64,000 nt of DNA from Bradyrhizobium sp. LLZ17 (GTDB lineage: Bacteria; Pseudomonadota; Alphaproteobacteria; Rhizobiales; Xanthobacteraceae): contig NZ_CP165734.1 of NCBI RefSeq assembly GCF_041200145.1, positions 5,270,001-5,334,000 on the forward strand, written 5' to 3'. Of the stretch, positions 43,056 to 52,503 are shown piece after piece. The notes beneath the pieces were generated by a model that was not told where the DNA came from, made no database searches, and was given only the letters and a program-made list of their open reading frames with translations. Position numbers and translations under genes: made by a program. How positions within the stretch are numbered: position 1 is the stretch's first letter; every line of letters starts with the position of its first letter.

Positions 43056-44321
43056 TCAGCCCACCACCTTGCTGCTTCCCTGCGTGATCAACCGCGCGGC
43101 GCGCTGGTCGCGGGCGTAGATCCAGAGCCAGCTCAGCGCGACGCTGAGCCGGTGGCGCAGGCCGATCAGGAAGTAGATGTGGGCGATGCCCCAGATCCAC
43201 CATGCGATCGTGCCGCGCAGCTTGATGCGGCCGAAGTCGATCACCGCAAGCCGCTTGCCGATCTGCGCGAGGCTGCCGGCGTGCTTGTAGCGGAATGGCC
43301 CTGCGTTCTCTCCGCGCAGGCGTGCCTTGATGCTCTCGGCGACATGGCGGCCCTCCTGCTTGGCGGCCGGCGCGATGCCGGGCACCGGCTTGCCGTTCCA
43401 GGCGTTGATGGTCACGGTATCGCCGATCGCAAAGATCTCTGGATGGCCCGGGATGGTCAGGTCGGGCTCGACCTCGACGCGCCCGGCGCGATCGGCCGGC
43501 ACGCCGAGCCATTCGGCGGCGGGCGAGGCGCGAACGCCGGCGGCCCAGATCTTGGTCTTCGCGTTCAGGCGCTGGCCGCCATAGACCACGCCGTCGCGGT
43601 CGATCTCGGTGACCGCCTGGCCCAGCACGACCTCGACGCCGATCTTTTCCAGTGACGCCTGCGCATAGGCCGAGAGCTCGTCGGCAAAGCCGGCGAGCAC
43701 GCGCGGGCCTGCCTCGATCAGCACCACACGGGCTTTTCGCGTGTCGATGTTGCGGAAATCGTCGGGCAATGTGTGATGCGCCATCTCGGCGATGGTGCCG
43801 GCGAGCTCAACCCCAGTCGGGCCTGCGCCGACGATGACGAAGGTCAGCCGCGCCGCGCGTCGCGCTGGATCGGTCTCGCGCTCCGCGCGCTCGAACGCCA
43901 CCAGGATGTGACGGCGCAAAGTCGTCGCATCCTCCAGCGTCTTCAGCCCGGGCGCGAACTGCTCCCATTCGTCATGGCCGAAATAGGCATGGTGCGCGCC
44001 GGTCGCGAGCACCAGCGTGTCGTATGGCACCTCGCTGCCGTCATCGAGCAGCACAGCGCGCCTGCCGGCATCGACGCCGCTCACTGTCGCAAACAGCGTC
44101 GTCACGTCGCGCCGGTCGCGCATGAGATGGCGCACCGGCCAGGCAATCTCGCTGGTCGCAAGCGAGGCCGTTGCCACCTGATAGAGGAGCGGTTGAAACA
44201 AATGATGGTTGCGGCGATCGATCAGCGTGATCGCGACCGGGCTGCCGGCGAGCCGGTAGGTCGTCTCCAGCCCGCCGAAGCCGGCGCCGACGATAACGAC
44301 GCGATGGGGTGTCGTGGTCAT
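43056..44321 (-). CDS. ndh: Type II NADH dehydrogenase (NDH-2, NAD(P)/FAD-dependent)
   Basis: This 421-residue flavoprotein passes electrons from NADH to quinone without pumping protons. The FAD-binding start is 'VVIVGAGFGGLETTYRLAG', the NADH-binding motif is 'FVIVGAGPTGVELAGTIAEM' (about residue 165), and 'IFAIGDTVTINAWNGKPVPG' is the second FAD contact. The C-terminal amphipathic helices 'GTIAWWIWGIAHIYFLIGL' anchor it to the membrane face. I take the ATG at 44321, with GAGGG upstream; 44363 is the alternative. It is divergent from the binding protein at 44628. Confidence 0.92.
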   Translation of the reverse strand: MTTTPHRVVIVGAGFGGLETTYRLAGSPVAITLIDRRNHHLFQPLLYQVATASLATSEIAWPVRHLMRDRRDVTTLFATVSGVDAGRRAVLLDDGSEVPYDTLVLATGAHHAYFGHDEWEQFAPGLKTLEDATTLRRHILVAFERAERETDPARRAARLTFVIVGAGPTGVELAGTIAEMAHHTLPDDFRNIDTRKARVVLIEAGPRVLAGFADELSAYAQASLEKIGVEVVLGQAVTEIDRDGVVYGGQRLNAKTKIWAAGVRASPAAEWLGVPADRAGRVEVEPDLTIPGHPEIFAIGDTVTINAWNGKPVPGIAPAAKQEGRHVAESIKARLRGENAGPFRYKHAGSLAQIGKRLAVIDFGRIKLRGTIAWWIWGIAHIYFLIGLRHRLSVALSWLWIYARDQRAARLITQGSSKVVG

Positions 44322-44468
44322 GGAAGCTGCCCTCGGGTCTGACGAGACATTCTCGCCCATCATTTAAGTGCGGAAACTGGTCCGCGGTCCAATAGCCGTC
44401 ATCAATGGTGGAATAGGCGATGGTATCGACGCCCGCGGAAAAGCGCCGCAGGCGCCGCCGAAGGGAGT

Positions 44469-44482
44469 AGAACTATAGTTCT
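44469..44482. promoter_or_regulatory. Perfect 14-bp palindrome AGAACTATAGTTCT
   Basis: It lies midway in the 306-base gap between two divergent genes (ATGs at 44321 and 44628). The position fits an operator controlling one or both. I cannot name the regulator. Confidence 0.45.
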
Positions 44483-44627
44483 TGCCATTAACGATCAGGG
44501 CGAATTATGGTGCAGGGCAGGGGCCGAGGCCATTGGCGGCTCGACAGATTTTGCGCTCTAAAGAGACCAGTCCGGGGCGGCGATCACCCCGCTTCCGGGA
44601 CAAAGAGAATTGAGGAGGGGAGTGGTT

Positions 44628-45800
44628 ATGAGGACAGCATTCTGGCTGGCGGGCGCAGCTGCGCTGACGCTGGCAAGTCCGGCTTTCGCCGGCGACACCA
44701 TCAAGATCGGTTTCGTATCGACCTTCAGCGGCCCGACCGCCGTGATCGGCAACGACATGCGCAACTCGTTCGAGCTCGCGCTGGACCATCTCGGGCGCAA
44801 GATGGACGGCAAGCCGGTCGAGGTGATCTACGAGGACGACGGGCAGAAGCCTGATGTCGGCAAGCAGAAGACCGAGAAGCTGGTGCAGTCCGACAAGGTT
44901 GATTTCATCGTCGGCTACATCTGGTCGAACGTGCTGCTCGCCTCGCTCAAGACCGCGGTGGATTCGCAGACCTTCATGATCTCGGCCAATGCCGGCCCGT
45001 CGCAGCTCGCGGGCGAGCTCTGCAGCCCTTACGTGTTCTCGACCTCCTGGCAGAACGACCAGACGCCGGCCGCGATGGGCCTCTACATGAACGCGAATGG
45101 CGTCAAGAGCGTGTTCCTGATCGGCCCGAACTACGCCGCAGGCAAGGACATGCTCTCGGGCGTCAAGAGCACTTTCAAGGGCGAGATCAAGGGCGAGGAA
45201 TATACGGTCTGGCCGAGCCAGCTCGACTTCTCGGCCGAGCTGGCGAAAGCCCGCGCCTCCGGCGCCGAATCGATCTTCGTGTTCTATCCCGGTGCGGCCG
45301 GCGCACAATTCCTCAATCAATATGTCCAGGCCGGCATGAAGACCACCATGCCGCTCTACACCGCCTTCACCGTCGACGAGACGACGTTGCCGTTGCAGAA
45401 GGAGAATGCGTTCGGGGTGCCCGGTGCGCAGGAGTGGGTGAACGATCTCCCGAACGAGCAGAACAAGAAGTTCGTCGCCGACTACCGCAAGAAATATCCG
45501 GGCGCCAGGCCGAGCTATTACGGCGCGCAGGCCTATGACGCGGCGCAGCTGATCAACAGCGCGGTGGTCGCAGTCGGCGGCGACACCAGCAAGAAGGATG
45601 CGATGAAGGCCGAGATGGAGAAGGCCAACTTCAAGTCACTGCGCGGCGCCTTCAAATACGGCAACAACCACATCCCGATCCAGAACTTCTATCTGCAGGA
45701 CGTGGTGAAGGGTGCCGGCGGCGAGCTCTCGCTGAAGACCGCCGCCACCATCGTCACCGACGACCAGGACCGCTTCCACGACAAGTGCCCGATGAAGTGA
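44628..45800 (+). CDS. LIV-type ABC transporter substrate-binding protein (orphan)
   Basis: This 390-residue periplasmic binding protein has a signal peptide ending 'SPAFA'. The mature start 'GDTIKIGFVSTFSGPTAVIG' and later 'VDFIVGYIWSNVLLASLKTA', 'SPYVFSTSWQNDQTPAAMG' and 'IFVFYPGAAGAQFLNQYVQAG' follow the aromatic-acid-type subgroup of LIV binding proteins. A strong GAGGAGGGG ribosome site precedes the ATG at 44628. No permease follows on this strand. It could serve the LIV transporter at 57096, which lacks a binding protein, or one outside the window. Confidence 0.9.
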   Translation: MRTAFWLAGAAALTLASPAFAGDTIKIGFVSTFSGPTAVIGNDMRNSFELALDHLGRKMDGKPVEVIYEDDGQKPDVGKQKTEKLVQSDKVDFIVGYIWSNVLLASLKTAVDSQTFMISANAGPSQLAGELCSPYVFSTSWQNDQTPAAMGLYMNANGVKSVFLIGPNYAAGKDMLSGVKSTFKGEIKGEEYTVWPSQLDFSAELAKARASGAESIFVFYPGAAGAQFLNQYVQAGMKTTMPLYTAFTVDETTLPLQKENAFGVPGAQEWVNDLPNEQNKKFVADYRKKYPGARPSYYGAQAYDAAQLINSAVVAVGGDTSKKDAMKAEMEKANFKSLRGAFKYGNNHIPIQNFYLQDVVKGAGGELSLKTAATIVTDDQDRFHDKCPMK

Positions 45801-45827
45801 GCTGAGTCAGCCACCAGTGACGTAGCC

Positions 45828-45976
45828 CCTTCTCCCCTTGTGGGAGAAGGTGGCGCGAAGCGCCGGATGAGGGGGTCTATCGGCGGCGTGACTGATGTTG
45901 AGGTGTACGCGGAGAAAACCCCTCACCCGTCTCGCCGCCACGCGGCGAGCCACCCTCTCCCACAAGGGGAGAGGGT
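45828..45976. repeat. Palindromic repeat, CCCCTTGTGGGAG type (copy 2)
   Basis: TTCTCCCCTTGTGGGAGAA at the left and CCTCTCCCACAAGGGGAGAGG at the right (read in two halves) enclose inner stems. It separates two converging genes. Confidence 0.85.
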
Positions 45977-45984
45977 AAGAGCAC

Positions 45985-47854
45985 CTACACCCGCGGCATG
46001 CTCACCGGCCCGACCTCGCGGGCTTGCGCTGCGAGCCGAATCCCGGCATTCGCGGCGCCAAATCCCTGATAATTCCTTCGCTCGACGATCTCGAAGAAAA
46101 ACCGTTCGTCGAAGATGTGGGTGTAGACCTGGAAGAATTCGCCGTCGCCCTCGCGGTCGTAGAGGATGTGGTTGGTGCGAAGTTGCGCCATCCGTTCGGG
46201 GGCCAGATCGTACTTGGCTTCGATGTCGTCGTAATAATTGTCCGGAATATCCAGGAAGTCCGCGCCGCGGGCGCGCATCGCGGCGACCGTCGCGAAGATG
46301 TCCTTGCATGTGAACGCGATGTGCTGGACGCCTGAGCCGAAAAACTCCGAGATGAAGCGCGCCGGCAGCGTGCGGTTGGCGGAGGAGCCGTTGAGCACGA
46401 AGCGCAGGCTCTGGTCGCCGTTGGTCACGGCCTGGCTCTGCACCAGCCCCCTTGGATCGGCGATCTCCATCTGCGGTAACCGCCTCAGGTCGAGAATGCC
46501 GGTGTAGAACAACAGCCAGGACAGCATCTCGTCATACGGCATCGACTGCGCGATGTGATCGACGGCGAGCAGGGCGTCGGCCGCGGCGTCGCTTGCGACC
46601 GGCTCGAAATCCGTGTCCCAGTTCCTGCCGGCATGGTCCAGGAAATAGAGAAGACTGCCGCCGACGCCGTGGATCGCCGGAATTTCCAGCTCGCCCGGCC
46701 CGACCGGCTGGTAGAAGGTGCGCGCCTTCAGCGTCTCGGCGCGCTGCATGGCGCGGGATGCATCGTCGACGTCGAGCGCGATGGCGCAGACGCCGGGGCC
46801 ATGCGTGACGTAATGCGAATGTGCAAAGCCGTCGGTCTCGGAATTGATCACGAGCTCGACCTTGCCCTGTGACCAGCGCTCCACCGCCTTGCTGCGGTGC
46901 TTGCCGGTCTTGCGAAAACCGAGCTGTGAGAACAGGCGGGCGAGCTCGCCGGCCTTGGCCTCGTTCACCGCAAATTCGATGAAGCCGGTGCCACGGCTCT
47001 TCGCCTTCGGCGCCAGCGGCTCGCCGACGCGCTTCGGCCAATCCGGTGCAAGCTGGTCCTCCAGCAGGATCAGCGAGCGCAGGCCGTCCACCGCGGTTTG
47101 CGCGGTGGAGCCGGCGCGAAACTGGTCGTTGAAGATTTCCAGCGACAGCGGGCCGGCATAGCCGGTCGCCGCGATCGCCCGCATGAACTCGCCGATCGGC
47201 AGGTCGCCCTGACCGGGGAAGGAGCGGAAGTGCCGGCTCCACGACAGGATATCGAGCTCCAGTTTCGGGGCGTCGGCAAGCTGGACCAGAAAGATCTTGT
47301 CACCCGGGATCGAGGCCATCGCGCGGGTGGGAAAACCCGGTGCCAGCGCATGAAAACTGTCGAGGATGATTCCGATCGCCGGATGATCGGCCCGCCGCAC
47401 GATTTCCCAGGCGTCACGGTAGTCGTTGACATGCCGTCCCCAGGCCAGCGCCTCGTAGCCGACGCGCAAGCCACGCTTGGCCGCGCTGTCGCCGAGCTCG
47501 CGGAAATCGTCCGCGGCGCGGTCGATGCCGCCGAGCGAGTGAGGTGAGACATTGGAGCAGATCAGCAGCAGATCGGTGCCAAGCTCCTGCATCAAATCGA
47601 ACTTGCGCTCGGCGCGGGCAAAATTGCGCGTCCGCTGCGGCTCCGGCATGCCTTCGAAATCCCGGAACGGCTGGAACGCGCAGATCTCCAGATTGAGATC
47701 GCGGCAGAGCTTTGCGATGTCGCGCGGACCTGCGCCGAACGACAGCAGGTCGTTCTCGAAGATTTCGACGGCCTCGAAGCCGGCGGATGCGGCGGCGCGG
47801 AGCTTTTCGTCCAGCGCGCCGGAGAGAGACGGTCGCGATCGAGCGCTTGTTCAT
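45985..47854 (-). CDS. quiC: 3-dehydroshikimate dehydratase, TIM-barrel/4-HPPD-like fusion (frameshifted near its start)
   Basis: This enzyme converts 3-dehydroshikimate to protocatechuate. The N-terminal half is an AP-endonuclease-2-like TIM barrel ('CAFQPFRDFEGMPEPQRTR', 'ELGTDLLLICSNVSP', 'GPLSLEIFNDQFRAG'). The C-terminal half is a 4-hydroxyphenylpyruvate-dioxygenase-like VOC region ('GVQHIAFTCKDIFATVAAM', 'TNHILYDREGDGEFFQVY'). The natural ATG at 47854 overlaps the upstream ATPase stop (ATGA) and reads 'MNKRSIATVSL'. The frame then shifts at the GA repeat 47822-47829. Restoring two bases gives 'VSLSGALDEKLRAAASAGF' and a 623-residue enzyme. As written, only the frame from 47649 (554 residues) is readable. 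It is the last gene of the quinate/shikimate transporter operon. Confidence 0.88.
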
Positions 47855-48588
47855 GCTGCGTTGTCCTCCATGGCGCCACCCAGGAATAATTGGCCGATGC
47901 GTGGATCGTTCAGGATGCGCTTGGCGCCGTCGAACATGCGGGTCTGGCCGAGTTCGAGCACGATGCCGAAATCGGAGATCTCCAGTGCCGAGCGCGCGTT
48001 CTGCTCGATCATCAAAATGGTGACGCCGCCGTCGCGCAAGCGTTTGAGGATGTCAAAGGTCTGCTGCACCATCAGCGGTGACAGGCCAATCGAGGGCTCG
48101 TCGATCAGCACGAGCTTCGGTTCGAGCAGCAGCGAGCGCGCGATCTCGAGCTGCTTCTGCTCGCCGCCCGACAGCGTCGAGGCCTGCTGCGTGGACTTGC
48201 GGCGAAGCGCCGGAAACAGGTCGAGCGCGGCTTCGATCCGCCTCGGCAGGTCGATGCCCTTGCCCGCGGCGACGCCGCCGAGCTCGATATTGTGGCGGAC
48301 CGAGAGCTCGGGAAAGATGTTGCGGCCCTGCGGCACGTAGCAGATGCCGGCATTGAGCAGTGCGCGCTGGCTCAAATTCGTAATGTCGCGGCCTGCAAAA
48401 ATGATGTTGCCCTCGCGCAGCTTCAACAGGCCGAAGATCGCCTTGAACACCGTCGACTTGCCGGCGCCGTTGGGGCCGATGATGGTGGTGATCGTGGCCT
48501 GCGGCACGGCGAAACTCGTGCCGTTCAGGATCGTCATCTTACCGTAGCCGCCGACGAGGTTTTGAACCGAGAGGATCGTGTTGCACAT
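47851..48588 (-). CDS. LIV-type ABC transporter ATP-binding protein (LivF)
   Basis: This 245-residue ATPase has Walker A 'IGPNGAGKSTVFKAI', signature 'TLSGGEQKQLEIARSL', Walker B 'LVLIDEPSIGLSP' and 'ILMIEQNARSALEISD', the LivF pattern. Its stop overlaps the dehydroshikimate dehydratase start. It pairs with the ATPase at 48602. The operon context suggests uptake of quinate, shikimate or a related hydroaromatic acid. Confidence 0.94.
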   Translation of the reverse strand: MCNTILSVQNLVGGYGKMTILNGTSFAVPQATITTIIGPNGAGKSTVFKAIFGLLKLREGNIIFAGRDITNLSQRALLNAGICYVPQGRNIFPELSVRHNIELGGVAAGKGIDLPRRIEAALDLFPALRRKSTQQASTLSGGEQKQLEIARSLLLEPKLVLIDEPSIGLSPLMVQQTFDILKRLRDGGVTILMIEQNARSALEISDFGIVLELGQTRMFDGAKRILNDPRIGQLFLGGAMEDNAA

Positions 48589-48601
48589 GCTCCCGCTCTC
48601 C

Positions 48602-49345
48602 CTAATGTCCGAGATAGGCTTCGATCACGGCGGGGTTGTTGCGGACCTCGTCCGGCCGTCCCATCGCCAGCACCTTGCCCTCCGCCATCACCATCACGCG
48701 CGAGCACAGCGACATCACGAACTCCATGTTGTGCTCGATCACGACGAAGGTGGCGTTCTTCTCGCGGTTGATCGCGACCAGTCGTTCCTTGAGATCTGTC
48801 AGCATCGAGGGATTGACCCCGCCGGCGGGCTCGTCGAGCAACACCAGGCGCGGCCCACCCATGAAGGCCATGGCCGCATCGAGCAATTTTTGCTGGCCGT
48901 AGGAAAGAGCGCCGGCCGGCTCGGCGGCGAGGTGGTCGAGCTTGAAGAAGCCGATCATCTGGTTGGCGATATCGGTCAGCCCGGCGTCGGAGCGACCGAC
49001 CAGGCGCGAAGCCATGTTGCCCTGGTGCTCCTGCCCGGCGAGGATCAGGTTCTCGCGCACCGAGAGTTTTGGAAAGACCTGCAACAGCTGGAAGGTGCGG
49101 CTGACGCCGAGCTTGTTGAGCTCGGCGGGGCGCAAGCCCGTGACCACCTTGCCGTCGAGCTTGACCTCGCCGCCGCTCGGCGTGAGCTGGCCGAGAATGC
49201 AGTTGAACAAGGTGGACTTGCCGCAGCCGTTCGGTCCGATCAGGCCGAGGATCTCGCCTTCGCGGACGTCGAAGGAGACGCCGTCGACCGCGGTGATGCC
49301 GCCAAAGCTCTTCTTGATGTCGGTGACTTCGAGCACCGCGGTCAT
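48602..49345 (-). CDS. LIV-type ABC transporter ATP-binding protein (LivG)
   Basis: This 247-residue ATPase contains Walker A 'IGPNGCGKSTLFNCI', signature 'ALSYGQQKLLDAAMAF' and Walker B 'LVLLDEPAGGVNPSM', followed by 'VIEHNMEFVMSLCSRV' as in LivG. The ATG at 49345 overlaps the stop of the permease gene as ATGA. The frame is open far upstream, but that is shadow of the permease gene. Confidence 0.94.
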   Translation of the reverse strand: MTAVLEVTDIKKSFGGITAVDGVSFDVREGEILGLIGPNGCGKSTLFNCILGQLTPSGGEVKLDGKVVTGLRPAELNKLGVSRTFQLLQVFPKLSVRENLILAGQEHQGNMASRLVGRSDAGLTDIANQMIGFFKLDHLAAEPAGALSYGQQKLLDAAMAFMGGPRLVLLDEPAGGVNPSMLTDLKERLVAINREKNATFVVIEHNMEFVMSLCSRVMVMAEGKVLAMGRPDEVRNNPAVIEAYLGH

Positions 49346-50340
49346 TGCACCGTCTCCATTCGGGACTTTGCGACGGCGCGCAACGCGGATGCGGCCTTGG
49401 TGCGGCGCTCGGCGAGATAGCGGTCGAGGATTCCCAGGATGCCGGTCGGCGACCAGATCAGGAGCAGCATCACCGCGACCGCGTAGAGCATCAAATAATA
49501 GCCCTCCGTGAAGCGCAGCCATTCCGGCAGCAGCACTGCGATCATCGCGCCGAGGAACGGGCCGAAGTAAAAGCCGGCGCCGCCGACGATCACCATCATC
49601 AGGAGGTCGAGCGAGAGCGACAGGTTGAACGGCACCGGATCGATATATTGCGTCAGCGGCGCGTAGAGTGCGCCGGCGATACCGCCCAGCGCCGAGCCGA
49701 TCGCGAACGCCATCAGCGTGTAGCGCCTTGTGTCGATTCCGAGCGATTGCGCGCGCAGCGGATTTTCGCGCAGCGCCAGGAAGGCGCGGCCCCACGGCGA
49801 GCGGATCAACCACCACACCGCCAGCGACACGATCGCGAGCGAGCCGAGGCAGAGATAGTAGAAGGGCAGCGGCTTGTTGGTCGCGATCCCGAAGATGTGC
49901 GGCCGCGGAATATTGGAGATGCCGTAGATACCGCCGGTCAGCCAGCTCTCGTTGCGGAACACCAGGAAGGCGAGCGTCGAGAAGGCCAGCGTGACGAAGG
50001 CAAGGTAATGGTGTTGCACGCGTAGCGCGGGGTAGCCGAGGACCCAGCCGACTGCGAAGCTCAAGGCAATGGCGACCACAATCGCGGCCGGCAGCGGCCA
50101 GCCATGCGTGGTCATGATTGCCGCCGCATAGGCACCGATGCCGACGAAGGCGCCTTGCGCCAGCGAAACCTGACCGGCATAGCCGAGCGTGAGGTTGAGC
50201 CCCATCGCGGCGATCGTCATCACCGCCCACTGGCTCAGGATGAACAGGCCGTAGCGGTTGAAGTTCATGGGCACGATGATCAGGCCGGCGATAACGGCGA
50301 GCCCGAGCGCGACCTTGAGAGGCTTGGCAAAGCCGGTCAT
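49342..50340 (-). CDS. LIV-type ABC transporter permease (LivM)
   Basis: This 332-residue membrane protein has eight to ten helices. 'MGLNLTLGYAGQVSLAQGAFVG' (near residue 50) is the LivM signature. 'ALRENPLRAQSLGIDTRRYTL' is the coupling loop and 'GGAGFYFGPFLGAMIAVLL' follows. Start and stop both overlap neighbouring genes by four bases (ATGA), so the operon is tightly coupled. Confidence 0.94.
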   Translation of the reverse strand: MTGFAKPLKVALGLAVIAGLIIVPMNFNRYGLFILSQWAVMTIAAMGLNLTLGYAGQVSLAQGAFVGIGAYAAAIMTTHGWPLPAAIVVAIALSFAVGWVLGYPALRVQHHYLAFVTLAFSTLAFLVFRNESWLTGGIYGISNIPRPHIFGIATNKPLPFYYLCLGSLAIVSLAVWWLIRSPWGRAFLALRENPLRAQSLGIDTRRYTLMAFAIGSALGGIAGALYAPLTQYIDPVPFNLSLSLDLLMMVIVGGAGFYFGPFLGAMIAVLLPEWLRFTEGYYLMLYAVAVMLLLIWSPTGILGILDRYLAERRTKAASALRAVAKSRMETVQ

Positions 50341-51212
50341 ACCGTGCGCTCCTCGGCGCGGCCGAGCAAGCCTTGCGGCCGGAACAGGATGACGAGGATC
50401 AGGAAGATCAACGGCACCGCCGCGCGATACTGCGTCGAGACATAGGACGCCGCGAGATTGTCGAGCACGCCGATCAGCAGGCCGCCGACGATCGCGCCGC
50501 GCACCTGGTTGAAGCCGCCGACGATCGCCGCGATGAAAGCGGCCTGGCCCAGCACCTCGCCCGAAGCGAATTTTGCCAGGTAAATCGGCGTGATCAGCAG
50601 CGAAGCCAGCGCCACCAGGACAGCGTTGATCAGGAAGGTCAGCAGAATCATGCGCTCGACCGGCACGCCGATGATGCGCGCCACCGTCGGGTTTTGCGCC
50701 GCCGCCTGCATCTGGTGGCCGAGCGAGGTGCGATTCAGCAGCATGGTCAGGCCGAGCACGGCGAGGATGGCGAGGGCAAGCACGCTGATGCTTTGCAGCG
50801 AGACAACATGGCCGAGGACCGAGATGTCGCCGGTCGGCACGATCGAGGGGAACGGCGAGGCCTCCGCGCTGAAGAACTGCTTCACGGCCTCCTTGATGCC
50901 GATCGCCAGCGCCATGGTCGCGATCGCGAGCGGCAGCACGCCGTGGCGCATCATCGGATCGACCAGCAGCATCTTGAAGGCGAGGCCGAGCAGGATCATC
51001 GAGAGCAGGATGCCGAGGATGATCGCGAGCCAGAACGGCGCGCCGGCATGCATCGCTGCCAGCATCAGGAACGCCGGCAGCATCACGAACTCGCCTTGTG
51101 CGAAATTGATGGTCTGTGAGGTCTGCCACAACAGTGTGAAGCCGACCGCGACCAGCGCATAGATCGCGCCAGTGGCAAGTCCCGCGACCAGAAGATCGAA
51201 CAGATTGGACAT
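50337..51212 (-). CDS. LIV-type ABC transporter permease (LivH)
   Basis: This 291-residue permease has about eight helices. 'GAIYALVAVGFTLLWQTSQTI' then 'NFAQGEFVMLPAFLML' is the LivH signature. 'QAAAQNPTVARIIGVPVERMI' is the coupling loop, and 'VGGFNQVRGAIVGGLLIGVLD' closes the core. It forms the channel with the LivM-like protein encoded next. Confidence 0.94.
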   Translation of the reverse strand: MSNLFDLLVAGLATGAIYALVAVGFTLLWQTSQTINFAQGEFVMLPAFLMLAAMHAGAPFWLAIILGILLSMILLGLAFKMLLVDPMMRHGVLPLAIATMALAIGIKEAVKQFFSAEASPFPSIVPTGDISVLGHVVSLQSISVLALAILAVLGLTMLLNRTSLGHQMQAAAQNPTVARIIGVPVERMILLTFLINAVLVALASLLITPIYLAKFASGEVLGQAAFIAAIVGGFNQVRGAIVGGLLIGVLDNLAASYVSTQYRAAVPLIFLILVILFRPQGLLGRAEERTV

Positions 51213-51274
51213 GGGTTCTCTTTGATCGTCAGCGCCCGAGTGAACTGGATCGACACGAATTCAGATCTATCGCT

Positions 51275-51303
51275 CCCTCTCCCCGCGAAGGGCGGGGAGA
51301 GGG
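51275..51303. repeat. Strong hairpin between binding-protein and permease genes
   Basis: The arms CCCTCTCCCCGC and GCGGGGAGAGGG enclose GAAGG. It lies in the 103-base gap between the binding-protein stop (51316) and the LivH start. It probably protects the binding-protein message and lowers read-through into the permease genes. Confidence 0.7.
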
Positions 51304-51315
51304 AGGAAGAGAGCC

Positions 51316-52446
51316 TCACTTCAGCTTCGGTAGCACCTGCTTCACCACTTGCTTGCCTTCGACCACCTCGACCAGAAAGCTCTGGCGATCGATGTCGCCA
51401 TTCTGGTCGAAGGTGACGTCCATCAGAATGCCCGGCTCGTCCGCGGCCTTGATGGTCAGGCCGTGCAGCGTGTCGGCAAAGGCTTTGGAATCGACCTTGC
51501 CCATCTTCTCGGTGGTGGCCTTGACCATGTAGACGGCGAGGTAGCCCTTCAGCCCGTTGTGGTCGGGCACGTAATTGTACTTCTTCGCAAACCTGTCGCG
51601 GAACGCCTTGATGAGGTCGACCGGCGCGTCGGTGGTGAGGCCGACATGGCCGCGCGCCCCGTTGGCGGCGTCGCCCGCAAGCTCGATCACCTTCTGGCCG
51701 ATCAGCGTGGTCTCGCCCATCAGCGGCGCGGTGACGCCCTGGCGTTTCAGCTCCTTGAGGATGCGCGCGCTCTCTTCCTCGTTGAGATAGACGAACACGG
51801 CATCGGGATTGGCGGCCTTGATCTTGCCGACGTCGGCAGCGAAATCGGCCTGGCCTGCCTCGGTCGAGAGATCGGCGACCACCTTGGAGCCGAGCCTGTC
51901 GAGCTCCTTGATCACGACGTCGCGTCCGCCGCGGCCGAAATCATTGTTGACCCAGACCACCGCGACCGTCTTCGCCTTCATGTCGTCGTGGATGTACTTT
52001 GCGACTTTCGGCATCGAGGATTGCTGGCCGAACGAGGTGCGGAACAGGAATTTGTTTCCGGCCTGCGTCAGCTCGGCGGCTTCGCCGCCCATGATCTGCG
52101 TGATGCCGGCTTCGGCCGCGAGCGGCGCGGTCACTTTCACCGAGCCGGAATAGCCGGGTCCGAGCAGCACGTAGGGCTCGGCATCGAGCGCCTTCTGCAC
52201 CTGGGCGCGAGCGACGCCCGGGTTGGATTGCGAGTCGGCGTGGGTGACCTCGAGCTTGCGGCCGAGCACGCCGCCCTTGGCGTTGATCTCCTCGATCGCG
52301 AGGTCGATGCCGTTCTTCCAGTTGGTGCCGACGGTGGCGCCGCCGCCCGAGAGCTCGGCGACGTCGGCGAGCTTGATGGCCTGGGCGTGGGCGCTGGTTG
52401 CGGCGGCGAAGGCAAGCAGGGCGCCTGCCAGTAGTGTGGATTTCAT
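51316..52446 (-). CDS. LIV-type ABC transporter substrate-binding protein of the quinate/shikimate operon
   Basis: This is a 376-residue periplasmic protein. The signal peptide ends 'SAHA'. Family segments are 'IKLADVAELSGGGATVGTNW', 'EINAKGGVLGRKLEVTHADS', 'VLLGPGYSGSVKVTAPLAAE' and 'GETTLIGQKVIELAGDAAN'. A GGAGG site lies upstream of the ATG. It begins the run binding protein - LivH - LivM - LivG - LivF - dehydroshikimate dehydratase and follows the quinate/shikimate dehydrogenase. A hydroaromatic acid is the likely ligand (inference from context). Confidence 0.92.
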   Translation of the reverse strand: MKSTLLAGALLAFAAATSAHAQAIKLADVAELSGGGATVGTNWKNGIDLAIEEINAKGGVLGRKLEVTHADSQSNPGVARAQVQKALDAEPYVLLGPGYSGSVKVTAPLAAEAGITQIMGGEAAELTQAGNKFLFRTSFGQQSSMPKVAKYIHDDMKAKTVAVVWVNNDFGRGGRDVVIKELDRLGSKVVADLSTEAGQADFAADVGKIKAANPDAVFVYLNEEESARILKELKRQGVTAPLMGETTLIGQKVIELAGDAANGARGHVGLTTDAPVDLIKAFRDRFAKKYNYVPDHNGLKGYLAVYMVKATTEKMGKVDSKAFADTLHGLTIKAADEPGILMDVTFDQNGDIDRQSFLVEVVEGKQVVKQVLPKLK

Positions 52447-52503
52447 CTCATTCCTCCTTGGTTTCTTCAGTTTTGTCGACGGCCTTGTGTCCGGCCGCTT
52501 AGG

